Position numbers and translations under genes: made by a program
Notes under the pieces: model-generated
What the model was told of the DNA's origin: nothing
Seen by the model: only the letters and a program-made list of their open reading frames with translations
The model's database searches: none
In this document: positions 11,835 through 22,695 of the stretch, piece after piece
How the letters are laid out: every line of letters begins with the position of its first letter
Numbering within the stretch: the stretch's first letter is position 1
Origin: Corbicula japonica
Taxonomy: Eukaryota; Mollusca; Bivalvia; Venerida; Cyrenidae
DNA length: 64,000 bases
Direction: 5' to 3'
NCBI GenBank assembly: GCA_038501625.1
Contig: JAZAYU010000181.1
Location: 434,001 to 498,000, forward strand

Positions 11835-12290
11835 TTCGTAACCCTTAACTCCATATATTTTACAGATTTTATCGCATGTGAGACCAGTGTAGATAAGATT
11901 AGCCGCACTTCTGTGATGTGCTTTCTGGATCTATACTGGAGACCTCTTGGTCAGAATTACCCAATGAATCTAAATGTGAACAGTATTGATCATGATCAGT
12001 TGGACCATGATCAGTTGGCATGAATGTACATGTAGTAATCTTAAAGGCAGTGCTCTGTTATTGTGTTAACATTTGTTTAATAACCCTTATTCCATATTTA
12101 CAGGATTTAGTGCATCTGTGACCAGAGTAGATCCAGATCAGCTGGCACATCTATGTCATCTGATCACTTTGATTTTTTAGGCTATTTCTGACCAAAAATG
12201 AGAAATTCAGATCCTGACCTACCATCTGACCACGATATACACTGTTTGCCCTTTAAATAAAGGGTATTTATATGGAGGAAAGGCTATAGA
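11835..12290. mobile_element. Two degenerate A elements in tandem
   Basis: The first runs from CCCTTAACTCCATATATT (about 11840) and is truncated near 12030. The second runs from ATAACCCTTATTCCATAT (12080) to TATGGAGGAAAGGCTAT (12288). Confidence 0.65.
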
Positions 12291-12483
12291 GTGCTATCTC
12301 ATAATCTTACTGATACACAGCAATTAATACGGCAATCAAACCAACCTAAGCTAATTACTGTTTCGACTATTGTGAATATCAGAAAGAAATGATTCAGTTT
12401 GTACTGTTTGAAAGGATTGTTTGTGCCAAAACTTGAAATCATCAAACAAGGCACATAAATAACATCATAGACACTGTTATTAG

Positions 12484-12717
12484 TTTAACCCTTTCCTCCA
12501 TATATACACATTTTTACACATGTGCGACCAGTGTAGATCCAGATCAGCCCGCACATCTGGATGTGCCATCTGATCAGGATCTGCACTGTTCGCTTTTTGA
12601 TTCATTAGGTTATTTCTGACCAAAATGCGACCAGTGCAGATCCTGATCAGATGGCAAGGATGTGCCAGCTGATCTGGTTTTACTCTGGGGCAAAAATACG
12701 TATTTATGGAGTTAAGA
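12484..12717. mobile_element. A element, arm-flipped form
   Basis: TTTAACCCTTTCCTCCATAT at the left. The left arm is of the CATGTGCGACCAGTGTAG type, but the centre is the minus-orientation linker (GATTCATTAGGTTATTTCTG). The right end is degraded (TATTTATGGAGTTAAG). Confidence 0.75.
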
Positions 12718-12869
12718 ATTGTATAAGTGTGCATATCTGTCTCTGTGGGAATATCTCATATATACCTTCTGTGCAATATTAGATTCCCAAGAGCTAAATT
12801 ATACATGGTTCTTCACAATAATGTTGCAAAATAAGTGATGTATCTTGATCTTTGTAAACAAGGTGGGGA

Positions 12870-13020
12870 AATGGTAATACAGTGAAACCTGTCTTAGCAG
12901 CAACCTGTGAATAGCAACCACCTGTTTATACAGCCAGTTTGAATATAACTTATACTGACATTTTGTTCCAATTTTTTACTGTCTTTAACAGCCACCTGTC
13001 TTCAGCAGCCACTTTTTGTC
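12870..13020. repeat. Dispersed-repeat fragment with GTGAAACCTGTCTTAGCAGC motif
   Basis: Contains CAGTGAAACCTGTCTTAGCA, ATAGCAACCACCTGT and a second CCACCTGTCTTCAGCAGCCA. A similar internally repetitive sequence is common in molluscan intergenic DNA, as I recall. The class is undetermined. Confidence 0.4.
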
Positions 13021-13036
13021 ACTCCCTTGGGTGGCA

Positions 13037-13252
13037 TTAACCCTTTCCTTCAAAATGTATGCATTGTATGTCATGTACAGCCAGTGTAGATCAATATCAG
13101 CAAACACATCCATGCTGTCTGATCAGGGTCTGCACTATTTGCTTTTTTGTAAGAAATACTGTAATAAATCAAAAAGCTTACAATGCTGGCTGAATCTGGA
13201 TCTACACTGTTCACCCAAGCCATAAAGGCATATATATGAAGGAAAGGTTTAA
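13037..13252 (+). mobile_element. A element
   Basis: TTAACCCTTTCCTTCAAAAT to GAAGGAAAGGTTTAA, 216 bp, + linker (TAATAAATCAAAAAGC). One arm is shortened. Confidence 0.8.
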
Positions 13253-13285
13253 ACAGAAGACCCAGAAAAAGTTCTGTCTTAAGTG

Positions 13286-13527
13286 TTAACCCTTTCCTCC
13301 ATTGACACACCTTAATTGCGTGAGCGAACAGTTTAGATCCAGACCAGCCGGAACATCTGTGCCGTCTGATCAGGATCTAAACTGTTTGCTTTTTGATTTG
13401 TTTGTTTTTTTCTGACCAAAATGCGACCAGTGCAGATCCTGATCAGACGGCACAGATGTGCTGGCTGATCTGGATCTACACTGGTCGCACATGCGTAAAA
13501 ATGTGTTTATATGGAAGAAAGCGTTAA
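13286..13527 (-). mobile_element. A element, full length
   Basis: TTAACCCTTTCCTCCATTGA to ATGGAAGAAAGCGTTAA, 242 bp. Hairpin Y (GAACAGTTTAGATCC / GGATCTAAACTGTTTGC) comes first, then hairpin X (CCAGTGCAG / CTACACTGG). The minus linker is present. Confidence 0.88.
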
Positions 13528-14024
13528 ATTGATTGACTTCTCAAAAGTCTTCTGTTTTTGTTTGGTCTTTGTAAATGTACAGTATCAGTCTCCAATAAAA
13601 ACACTGCCTGGTACAAAATTATCACTGCCTTGCCAGTATAAATATTTACATGTTTTATGTTTACGATGATTAAAGTAACAGATACAAATCAATTTGGATG
13701 CAAATATCAAATCATCATCAATTAGTGCAGTGGAAAGAGCGAGTAACTCTCGAAGTACTTATCAGATATATAAAGCTTAGTTGTCTCCCTTCTATTGCAC
13801 AATTCGGCTTAGATGTGATTATCTAATTTTTTTTTGTCTAAGAAAGATGCAGAATATAATTTCTATTCAAGCTGGTTTCTGATTGGTAGATATTATAAAC
13901 TTTGAAATTTTACTGATCCTGATCAGACAACTTGGATGTTCCGGTTGTTCTGACAACACTTTGGCCCATTGGAATTAACTGCAATATCCCAAGGAGAAAA
14001 TGCTTAAAGTGGTTAAAATTGCAC

Positions 14025-14266
14025 TTAACCCTTTCCTCCATATTATGTATGCATTTTTACGCTTGTGTGACCAGTGTAGATCCAGATCTGCCGTCACATC
14101 TGTGCCATCTGATCAGGATCTGAACTGTTGGCTTTTTGATTCATTAGGTTATTTCTGACCAAAATGTGACAAGTGCAGAACCTGATCAGACATCCTCGCC
14201 TTCTGATCTGGATCTACACTGGTCGCACATACATAAAAAAAGTGTATATATGGAGGAAAGGGTTAA
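14025..14266. mobile_element. A element, full length, arm-flipped
   Basis: TTAACCCTTTCCTCCATATT to TGGAGGAAAGGGTTAA. Both outer arms are of the X type (GTGACCAGTGTAG and CACTGGTCGCAC) around a minus linker, unlike the standard X-linker-Y order. Confidence 0.85.
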
Positions 14267-14639
14267 TAATAGCCTATATGTTGTTTTTTATCTGCACCTG
14301 ATGTACTTGCTAGAAATAATCTGGCATCCACCCATAGACAAGCTACATGGTACAGTTTGTAGATAGTGGAGGCTAGCAGAGAACATGTTTGGATGATTGT
14401 ATAACAAGATAAATGGAAGCAATCAGTACGCGCACACAGTATCTCGTAAATCCAGAACATACTGTTGGTTCTTGTATAGGTGCATTTCGTTCTATTTTGA
14501 TTATTTGTGACAAATTATTCATGAAAGCTGTATGGCAAGTGTCGTCAGCGGCAAACATTTTATGAGGACAAATTTGGCAGCATGTGTCTCACATCTGTGC
14601 TTAAGTTGTTGTGCGGTTGGTCCTTAACCTTTGACTCCA

Positions 14640-14806
14640 TTTATACGCTTTTTCTGTTGCCGCCTTAAGTTACTGTCCGTAAACATATGATGTTACTGTT
14701 ACAGCATTTTTTGTATTTCTGTGTTTACATCATGTGTACATAATTATATTGATGTACATTGTACAAGTCTAAATAAAATTTCTGTTCTGTTCTGTTCTGT
14801 AAACAT
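14640..14806 (+). repeat. Probable retroposon 3' tail with (TTCTG)n
   Basis: CTAAATAAAATTTCTGTTCTG ends a ~160 bp segment in a run of TTCTG units. This is the usual look of a LINE or SINE 3' end with an A/T-rich or short simple tail. No coding part remains. Confidence 0.35.
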
Positions 14807-15179
14807 ACACAGATTCACAGAATCGTGGCCTAGCCACTTACTTTTGTATCATCTAAGTTTGCGGGAACAAGTTTTCACTAAAAAACCACAAATGATAATA
14901 TGATGTTCAAGCAGGCGTAAATTTGCGGAATTATATTTTTCTATCAAGACATATTATTAGATAGCTTTAATTTCACTGAGGTTTAAATTCGTGCATTTAC
15001 ACTATTATAAGTTTCACAACAGAATCTAATGATACCACAGTAACTTTGACCAATTGTTTAATTCTTGACTAACCAAGTTGCATCTACACGTGCTTGTTCT
15101 AGTGACAGTCTGTTTAACCGAAAGGTGGACCATGTCCAAGCCACTTAATGCTGACCAATGTTATATGTAAAAAGACTTT

Positions 15180-15310
15180 CTTGCTTACCAGATCAGGTCA
15201 TCCGGTGTTTTCACCCATGCAGGAAATTTCGATCCTACACCCCCATGTAGAATGAGTCACGAGCCTTATATGACGTCACGTTATGAATGAACGATGAAAT
15301 GTCTGGTGAA
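15180..15310. mobile_element. D element fragment
   Basis: Matches the left end of the copy at 63365: CCAGATCAGGTCATCCGGTG, TTTCACCCATGCAGGAAATT and CATGTAGAATGAGTCACG. Confidence 0.7.
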
Positions 15311-15405
15311 ATATGCACTTAGGCTGTAACTCGGCAGACTTGCCCATGCTATGGCTTGTTCTGGTTACAGGCTGTTTACCAATCACAGGACCGTGTCCCA
15401 GCTAT

Positions 15406-15651
15406 TTAACCCTTTACTCCATGCATAAACTATTTTTTTGTGGCCAATCACTGTAGATCCGGATTAGCTGGCTGTCACATTTGTACTGTCTGATCAGAAT
15501 CTACACTGTTTGCTTTTAGATTCATTAGGTTATTTCTGACCAAGATGTGACCAGTGTGGATCCAGATCAGATGGCATGAATGTGCATGTTTTTCTGGATC
15601 TTCACTAGTCGCGAATGTGTTAAAATGCACATATATATAGAGTAAAGGGTA
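15406..15651 (-). mobile_element. A element
   Basis: TTAACCCTTTACTCCATGCA to ATATAGAGTAAAGGGTA, about 245 bp. The linker GATTCATTAGGTTATTTCTG gives minus orientation. Confidence 0.8.
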
Positions 15652-15805
15652 TCACTGACCAATGGTTTTGAACTGTGCAACGTAACAGCAAGTTACAAGC
15701 TATGTCTCAGTGTCCAGCAGTGATCAATGGGCCAGAGCAAAGCATTTACCGGCATGTCATATCTTACACCCCCTCACTCAGTACCATTACATCAAACTAT
15801 TAAAA

Positions 15806-16048
15806 GTTTACTGGATATAATTATATGGGTTTTATCACATGTGCAAACACTGTCAATCCAGATCAGCTAGTACATCTGTGCCATCTGATCTGGATCTACA
15901 TTGGTGGCCTCTTGTTCAGAAATTACCCAAAGAATCTAAAAATGAAAAGTGCAGAAAATGATCAGATTGCATGGAAGTGCTGTCCGACCTGGATCTGCAC
16001 TGGATAACTCCCATGGATAACAGCCATACCCCATGGAATAAGGGTTAA
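15806..16048. mobile_element. A element
   Basis: The left end is degraded; four GATC arms follow; the right end CATGGAATAAGGGTTAA is intact. Confidence 0.72.
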
Positions 16049-16079
16049 GAAATTGTGTTATGGACAGACACATTTGTGT

Positions 16080-16311
16080 TTAACCCTTTCCTTGATATAT
16101 ACGCATGTGCGACCAGTGTAGATCCAGATCAGCCGGCACATATGTGCCGTCTGATCAGGATCTGCACTGTTCGCATTTTGGTCAGAAATAACCTAATGAA
16201 TCAAAAAGGGAACAGTTTAGATCCTGATCAGATGGCACGGATTTGCCGGCTGTTCTGGATCTAAACTGTTCGCCCTAGCAATAAAGGTGTATCTATACAG
16301 GAAAGGGTTAA
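16080..16311 (+). mobile_element. A element, well preserved
   Basis: TTAACCCTTTCCTTGATATA to TATACAGGAAAGGGTTAA. Standard order X hairpin, + linker (CCTAATGAATCAAAAAG), Y hairpin, with CGCCCTAGCAATAAAGGTGT before the right end. Confidence 0.9.
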
Positions 16312-16562
16312 ACAAATTCATTCTTGTTCTCACCTGGAGTGCTATATCATTGCCATTCCTTGCACTCTAAGTTTGACAGTACATAGAGCAGTGTTCCTGT
16401 TTACATCCACAACATTTCAACAATTTCAGGAAGTCTCACATCAAAGGTATTTCTAGAGATAAACTCATTACTGTAAAGTTACTTATAAACGCCCCCATGG
16501 GCAGGGGGTGGGATGCCTGGGTGGCAGCGCCTATAATTTATATTAATTATTTTTATTCTAAT

Positions 16563-16755
16563 CAGGGCTCTCACTAGACTTGCAAATCAGGGAGTAGTTT
16601 TGTCTTAATTTTACTTAACTATGGAGTTTGCAGTTAACAGCATGCTTTCCCTATCTAGTCTGTAAAAAATCACTTCTCCCGTAGATCAAAGAGAAGGGAG
16701 AATTCTGGTCTCTTTTGGGAGACAAGTCCCAAGTCTCCCTCTAGTGAGAGCCCTG
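16563..16755. mobile_element. 193 bp hAT-like element with CAGGG ends
   Basis: Terminal inverted repeats CAGGGCTCTCACTAGA and TCTAGTGAGAGCCCTG, flanked by direct CTAAT (16558-16562 and 16756-16760). CAGGG-type termini are typical of hAT elements, though those usually make 8 bp duplications. Non-autonomous. Confidence 0.75.
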
Positions 16756-16851
16756 CTAATATAGATTCTGAAGGATATTGGATAATAATTATGGATTGAC
16801 CGATTTTTTACCTTGAAAATACATGGATGGCGTTTATGAGGGGAGGGCATT

Positions 16852-17008
16852 TCACCCTTTCCACCATAGACATGATTCGTTAGGTTATCTCAGACCAAAA
16901 TGCTACCAGTGCAGATCCTGATCAGACGGCACAGATGTGCCGCCTGATCTGGATCTACACTGGCTGCAAGTGCGTAAAAATGCATATATATATGAAGGAA
17001 AGGGTATT
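16852..17008 (-). mobile_element. A element, half deleted
   Basis: ACCCTTTCCACCATAGACAT joins directly to the minus linker GATTCGTTAGGTTATCTCAG. Hairpin X and the right end (ATATGAAGGAAAGGG) are kept, and the first hairpin is missing. Confidence 0.8.
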
Positions 17009-17251
17009 TAAAAGGAATTTTATGGTATATTTGAAAAATCTTTACATCTACCTTTGGAATCTATACACAAACTTAAAGATTGAAATCCAGTGTAAAATTG
17101 AGCAGAACTTCTGAAAATGTTTAGATGTTTAGATTAAATTGTTGATCTATGTGTTTGTTAGGAATCTAAAATAGGAAAGAGGGATGTCTCTTGTTACATC
17201 ATGTAATGATTTGGGTCAAAGTGATAGTCCACCTAACCCTCTCAACCCTGT

Positions 17252-17380
17252 GCCCAAGATCATAAAACTGAGATTGGAGACCAGTCTCAAATATCAAGCA
17301 TCTGATTGGCTGTAATGACGACCAGTTGCCATCTCTTCCAATCAGACTGGTATCCAATCTCAGTTTTATGATCTTGGGCC
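17252..17380. mobile_element. C element, AAGATCATAAAACTGAGATT subfamily
   Basis: The left arm is complete. The right arm has internal deletions, but the ends GCCCAAGATCATAAAACTGA and CAGTTTTATGATCTTGGGC pair. It sits against an A element at 17390. Confidence 0.8.
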
Positions 17381-17389
17381 CATTAGCCC

Positions 17390-17621
17390 ATATATATGTG
17401 TTTTATCGTTAGTGCAATCAATGTAGATCCAGATCAGCTGGAACATCTGTGCCTTCTGATCTGGATCTATGCTGGTCACATATTGATCAGAAAAAACATA
17501 TTGAATCTAAAATTTTAAGCAAACAGTGTAGATCCTGTCAGATGGCATGAATGTTCTGGCTGATCTAGATCTACACTGTTGCCATGGGATAACAGCCATA
17601 TTGCATGGGGGAAAGGGTTAA
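17390..17621. mobile_element. A element, TATCGTTAG / GGGATAACAGCC variant
   Basis: Four arms, ending CATGGGGGAAAGGGTTAA. Its TTAA is shared with the next element. Confidence 0.75.
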
Positions 17622-17860
17622 ACCCTTTCCTGTACAGACACACCTTTATTGCTAGGGCAAACAGTTTAGATCCAGATCAGCCGGCACATCTGTGCCGTCT
17701 GATCAGGATCTAAACTGTTTGCTTTATGATTCATTAGGTTATTTCTGACCAAAATGCGACCAGTGCAGATCCAGATCAGACGGCACGGATGTGCCGGCTG
17801 ATCTGGATCTACACTGCCTGCACATGCTTAAAAATGCGTATCTATACAGGAAAGGGTTAA
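17618..17860 (-). mobile_element. A element, full length
   Basis: TTAAACCCTTTCCTGTACAG to CTATACAGGAAAGGGTTAA, 243 bp. Y hairpin, minus linker, X hairpin. It directly abuts the previous copy. Confidence 0.9.
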
Positions 17861-17879
17861 TTGACATCTATTGGCCGGA

Positions 17880-18265
17880 GGATCTACAAAGTTCACCTTT
17901 AGATTCATTAGATTATTTTTTACCAAGAAGTAATCAGACTGTGTGCGGATCCTGATCAAATGACACTTGGGCTAGATTGCACTTTAGCGGGCGAAGGTCG
18001 GCCATGTTGTTGTTTACAATGTCAGCCATTTTGAATCTCCTTTCAAACTCCTGTCAAAAAGCCTAGCGGCGTATGAGTGATAAAAAGCAGGGGTGCGGGG
18101 GCAGAAGCCCCCATAAAAAACAATTACTAGACTCAGTCAAGTGAATATTCGCGTAAATTAGCGCCCGCTATAGTGCAGTACTCCCGATACTTGTGCCAGC
18201 TGATCTTGAGCTACTCTCTAAGTGTTTGCCTTGGATAACAGCATTATCCCATGAAGTAAAAGGTT
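17880..18265. mobile_element. A element interrupted by another element
   Basis: A-type sequence to about 17968 (CCTGATCAAATGACACTT) resumes at 18189 (TACTTGTGCCAGCTGATCTT) and ends ATGAAGTAAAAGGTTA. Confidence 0.75.
17969..18188. mobile_element. About 220 bp inverted-repeat element nested in an A copy
   Basis: The ends GGGCTAGATTGCACTTTAGC and CGCCCGCTATAGTGCAGTAC pair imperfectly over about 24 bp. ACTTG occurs at both borders and may be the target duplication. It contains a CAGGGGTGCGGGGGCAGAAG segment. Confidence 0.7.
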
Positions 18266-18505
18266 ATCCCTTTCTTCCATATATACACATTTTTACACAT
18301 GTGTGACCTGTGTAGATCCAGATCAGCTGGCACGTCTGTTCCATCTGATCAGGGTCTGCACTGGTCGCATTTTGGTCAGAAATAACCTTACCAATCAAAT
18401 AGGGAACAGTTTAGATCATGATCAGACAGCACAGATGTGCAGGCTGATCTGGATGGAAACTATTTGCCCATGCAATAAAGGTGTATCTATGGAGGAAAGG
18501 GTTAA
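18263..18505 (+). mobile_element. A element, full length
   Basis: TTATCCCTTTCTTCCATATA to TATGGAGGAAAGGGTTAA. The + linker is slightly changed (CTTACCAATCAAATAG). Confidence 0.87.
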
Positions 18506-18890
18506 CATATCAGTTGTACAATGAATGCTGATATAGATATTGCAGATAATAAAACACCATGAGCAAAAACAAGCACAGAAGCAAATGATTCTTAATGCAT
18601 TACTTCAATTAGTGATGATTCAAGCTACATCATGAGAATCCTGGCTTTATATAATTTATTTTGTGTGTTCTGGAGAGGCATTTTGACAAGTGATGAGCGC
18701 CATTATCAGTTCCAGAATTCTTAGTTGTCAGGAATGCCGACTGTGCCTTGTTAGATGTAGATTCATGTAGAGTACATTTCAGCAGCAGAGGGGTGTTATC
18801 CAATTACCCAAGCAGAATTATGCATAGTTTTCTAGTGCAGTGCCATCAACCAATTATTGATGGTGATTCTAACTTGTCGACATTAGTTTA

Positions 18891-19390
18891 CTTAACCTTT
18901 TGCTTATTATTTTCCTAATTAATAATTACAAGCCTTTTATTGCATTGGCAAAGAGTGTAGATCCAGATCAGCTGGCATATTCATGCCATCTGATGCAATA
19001 TAGGTGTATCTATGGAGTAAAGTGCTAAGATTTCCTGCTGATCTGCATCTACGTGCCATCTGATGCAATATAGGTGTATCTATGGAGTAAAGTGCTAAGA
19101 TTTCATGCTGATCTGGATCTACGTGCCATCTGATGCAATATAGGTGTATCTATGGAGTAAAGTGCTAAGATTTCCTGCTGATCTGCATCTACGTGCCATC
19201 TGATGCAATATAGGTGTATCTATGGAGTAAAGTGCTAAGATTTCATGCTGATCTGGATCTACGTGCCATCTGATGCAATATAGGTGTATCTATGGAGTAA
19301 AGTGCTAAGATTTCCTGCTGATCTGGATCTTCACTGGTTGCACATGTGATAGAAACCATATAATTATATAGAGTACCGGTAAAAGGTTAA
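18891..19390. mobile_element. A element remnant hosting a 70 bp array
   Basis: The left part (TTTTATTGCATTGGCAAAGA, then the GTAGATCCAGATCAGCTGGC arm) leads into the tandem array. Beyond it, CTGATCTGGATCTTCACTGG and a weak right end. Confidence 0.65.
18983..19332. repeat. 70 bp minisatellite derived from an A element, two-unit periodicity
   Basis: Five units of GTGCCATCTGATGCAATATA, GGTGTATCTATGGAGTAAAG and TGCTAAGATTTCCTGCTGAT. Units alternate between TCCTG..GCATCT and TCATG..GGATCT (copies 1/3 against 2/4), so the last expansion copied a 140 bp dimer. Confidence 0.92.
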
Positions 19391-19395
19391 TATAT

Positions 19396-19648
19396 GGGGC
19401 GCGTCACGGGAAAAGGTAACTTCGGACGGTTGACGTCAATCCTTGAAATGACGTCATAAAGTTGAGCAGACGACACTTATTATTATGCATTTCGCGGTAA
19501 AAATACCATTTTATTAACACAATTTGTAATAAAATCACCTTTTAGTTGTGAGAAAATAATATACATTATCGTAAGTCCTTTCTAAATATAGTAACAACTA
19601 AAATATCACAAAATATGACCAAATGTACCTTTTCCCTCGGCGTGCCCC
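19396..19648. mobile_element. E element, 253 bp with terminal inverted repeats
   Basis: The ends GGGGCGCGTCACGGGAAAAG and CTTTTCCCTCGGCGTGCCCC are inverted repeats, flanked by ATAT on both sides. It contains GACGTCA sites. A second copy lies inverted at 24747. Confidence 0.8.
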
Positions 19649-19659
19649 ATATATAGTCA

Positions 19660-20215
19660 ATATCTAAGTAACATTTTTAGGAAAGCTGTTGTGAACTGCG
19701 AAAAGTTTTATAAGTCATTTAGTTTACCTAAAGATTGGTACAAATAATGATTTTAATTTCCTTATAACTCATATGAATGTTTCAGTAGGAAACTAATGAA
19801 TTAATACACTTAGATACGGTAGTTTCATAATAGATTCGTTATGTTGTACCTTAAATAAGATCTGATAAAAACTAGATCAAATTCGAATTTTCTGCCTTTT
19901 ATGTAGCTATCTACTTTGAAACTAAAGTTAACATGAGTTAAAATGAAATTTGAATATATTTTGAAGGTTGCACGCAAGACTTGTAACTACGATGAAATAG
20001 AGAATAAGTTATGATAGTCTTGCATGCAACCCTCGATTTATTTTTTCGAATTTTAAATTAGCTTTCATGTAAATTCCACTTTATATGTGCATACACTTCC
20101 AATTTTGTTTTACTTACATATGTAATTACATGGGATGACATAATCATTAATTATAGAGATAGCCTTAAAGCTGCCTATTCACAGTTCAGGGTGGATTACA
20201 TGAGTGTCTTCGATA
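19660..20215. other. Intron sequence with an imperfect inverted repeat, otherwise featureless
   Basis: GAAGGTTGCACGCAAGACTT (near 19963) and AGTCTTGCATGCAACCCTCG (near 20013) are inverted copies about 30 bp apart, surrounded by AT-rich sequence. No exon is supported. Confidence 0.45.
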
Positions 20216-20457
20216 TTAACACTTTCCTTGATATATACGCATTTTTACGCATGTGCGACCAGTTTAGATCCAGATCAGCCGGCACATCCGTGCCGTCTGA
20301 TCAGGATCTGCACTGGTCGCATTTTGTTCAGAAATAACCTAATGAATCAAAAAGCGAACAGTTTAGATCCTGATCAGAAGGCACAGATGTGCCGACTGAT
20401 CTGGATCTAAACTGTTCGCCCTAGCAATAAAGGTGTATCTATATAGGAAAGGGATAA
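20216..20457 (+). mobile_element. A element, full length
   Basis: TTAACACTTTCCTTGATATA to CTATATAGGAAAGGGATAA, 242 bp. X hairpin, + linker (CCTAATGAATCAAAAAGC), Y hairpin. Confidence 0.9.
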
Positions 20458-21225
20458 TTTTACTTATATGTTAGATCAATATGTGACTGAACACAAGTGA
20501 ATTTCATCAAATACTTTTGGACTTATCAGTTTATTTAAGGATTTTTATGAGCGAATTTAACTGTGTTAGTAAAGCTACAACATCTTTGGATTATTACATT
20601 CACTGTTACTTTGACTGCGTAAAGATATTACATCGCATTAACGTAGTTAACAGTCTTCAACAGTTTATATTTAAGATTTTGATATTTGAAAACACTTATT
20701 ATTCTCAATCAGATACCTGATCAAACACCTTTAAAATAAAACAATTTAAAAAGACGAAAATTGTTATTTATGTCATTATGTTGTCAAATGTACTTTATTC
20801 ATTAATAATGTGAACTTCAAAAGACACCTGTTGAAGATATACATGTAAAAATTATAGAATTTTGAAATTGGATATAACTACATAACTATTTCAAGGTTCA
20901 CTTTGCATGCTGCCGAATTATGCACAAATTGAATGGAATGGAATTGGTGTAATTTACTTATGCATTAACCTACGAAAAACTTTATATTTAATTTGTACAT
21001 TCCAAATGAAGTGTATTTATAATATGTAATCATTTTTGTAAAAAAGTTTAACTGTATGGAATTCCATATCCACATTTACTGAAGATGTTACTTTATGTAA
21101 TCTTTTCATTTTAACATGTGGAGTAGAGGACAGTTCAACAATATGATTGGAATAGTATGGTTATAAAATTAAATTTAGATCAAATGGTTACAATTTTTTT
21201 AACTTCCATCATAGTTGTCCAAGGA
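20458..21225. other. Intron sequence, no recognised feature
   Basis: AT-rich. The short open frame here has no splice or composition support. Confidence 0.5.
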
Positions 21226-21230
21226 ATATG

Positions 21231-21600
21231 TGAAAGGAACTTTTTGGACATCCCTCTGAATGTTTCAAACAATCTTATGCTACTAGTGTCCTTGGTATAG
21301 GTTCAAAGAATAAGTTATATTTGGATAAATGTTTTTTGTAAAGTGAACTTTGTGAACATCCTATCAGAAAACTTTTTGGACATCCCTCTTAATGTTTCAA
21401 AGACCCTTACACCCGTGTCTTTGGCATAGGTTTCATTAGTGTGTTCAAGGAATCAACTAATGGATATATGTTTTATGGTGGAAACTTATTGAACATCCCT
21501 CGTAATGTTTCAAACAACCTTACACCAGTGTCTTTGGCATTGGTTTTGTCAGTGTTTTCTAAGAATCAACTAGTGTTCAATGGAGTGTTTCTGGATAGTT
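21231..21600. repeat. Three diverged units of about 120-135 bp
   Basis: TTTTTGGACATCCCTCTGAA, TTTTTGGACATCCCTCTTAA and TTATTGAACATCCCTCGTAA mark the units near 21241, 21371 and 21487. Each is followed by TGTTTCAAA..CTTA.ACC..GTGTC.TTGGCAT. Confidence 0.85.
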
Positions 21601-21904
21601 ATTTGGAATGGGACAGATCGGTTCTTGGTATATATATTTTGATATTTTTCACATCACTATTCCATGTAATAATTTTGGAACCACTTTCTATGCATTTTAA
21701 TCAACTTTAAAAAGTAAAGGAGCCATATACACATGTACCTGTATTTCTTCCAAACATCTTTATCAAGTTTATATCATCTTAGCTGGATTAGATTTAAAGA
21801 AACATGCCACATAAATTTTTGTTTTACAGTCATCATGTGTTATGCAAAAATCCTGTTATTTTATAAGCAGTAATGAAATTTGTTAAACTTAAAACTTGTT
21901 ACAT

Positions 21905-22075
21905 AATATGGAAAAACAGTGTAGATCCAGATCAGCTAGCTTTCTAATTTGGATCTGCACTGTTTACTTCTTGGTCAGAAATAATCTATTAAATTTATCT
22001 AAAAGCAGACAGTGTACTGATCCTTATAAGATGGTATAGATGTGCCAGCTGATCTCGCTTAACACATTTCCATCA
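21905..22075 (+). mobile_element. A element, ends lost
   Basis: Arms AACAGTGTAGATCCAGATCA and GTGCCAGCTGATCT surround a + type linker. The left terminus is absent. Confidence 0.65.
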
Positions 22076-22091
22076 TGTGTCCATCCATGGG

Positions 22092-22333
22092 TTAACCCTT
22101 TCCTTGATATATACGCATTTTTATGCATGTGCGACCAGTGTAGATCCAGATCAGCCGGCACATCAGTGCCGTCTGATCAGGATCTAAACTGTTCGCATTT
22201 TGATCAGAAATAACCTAATGAATCAAAAAGCGAACAGTTTAGATCCTGATCAGATGACACGGATGTGCCGGCTGATCTGGATCTAAACTGTTTGCCCTAG
22301 CAATAAAGGTGTGTCTATACAGGAAAGTGTTAA
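22092..22333 (+). mobile_element. A element, full length
   Basis: TTAACCCTTTCCTTGATATA to CTATACAGGAAAGTGTTAA, 242 bp. Close to the copies at 16080, 20216 and 49945, so one of the younger set. Confidence 0.92.
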
Positions 22334-22569
22334 AACAAAGTTGCTTGTAATTTTAGTTGTTTATAACCTTCATAGGTTTCAGGGGTTTTGGGGAATTTTT
22401 TACACTGTATACATGTACACTGGTTGTACACAGGTTGCATACATTAATTCAAGGAATGTAGGTTTCACAGATCACTAATTAAAAGTAAAATATCTAATTA
22501 TGTAAGTTGAAAAGTCCCTTGATTATAAATTATGGAGTCTCTATTTTATAGGCAAAAGAATTATTTCTG

Positions 22570-22695
22570 TTGAAATGGGATTTTTTTTCTTGAAAATGGG
22601 AATTTTTTCTTGAAATTGGGAAAAATGGTCCCTATTTGGCATTGGGAATGGGGCCCATTATCGGCCCCGTGAGACTAGATGAAAAAGCCCTGAGT
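22570..22695. repeat. GGGAATGGGGCCC-type dispersed repeat fragment
   Basis: Contains three GAAA(A/T)(T/G)GGGA repeats, then GGGAATGGGGCCCATTATCG and GGCCCCGTGAGACTAG. Class not recognised. Confidence 0.35.
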
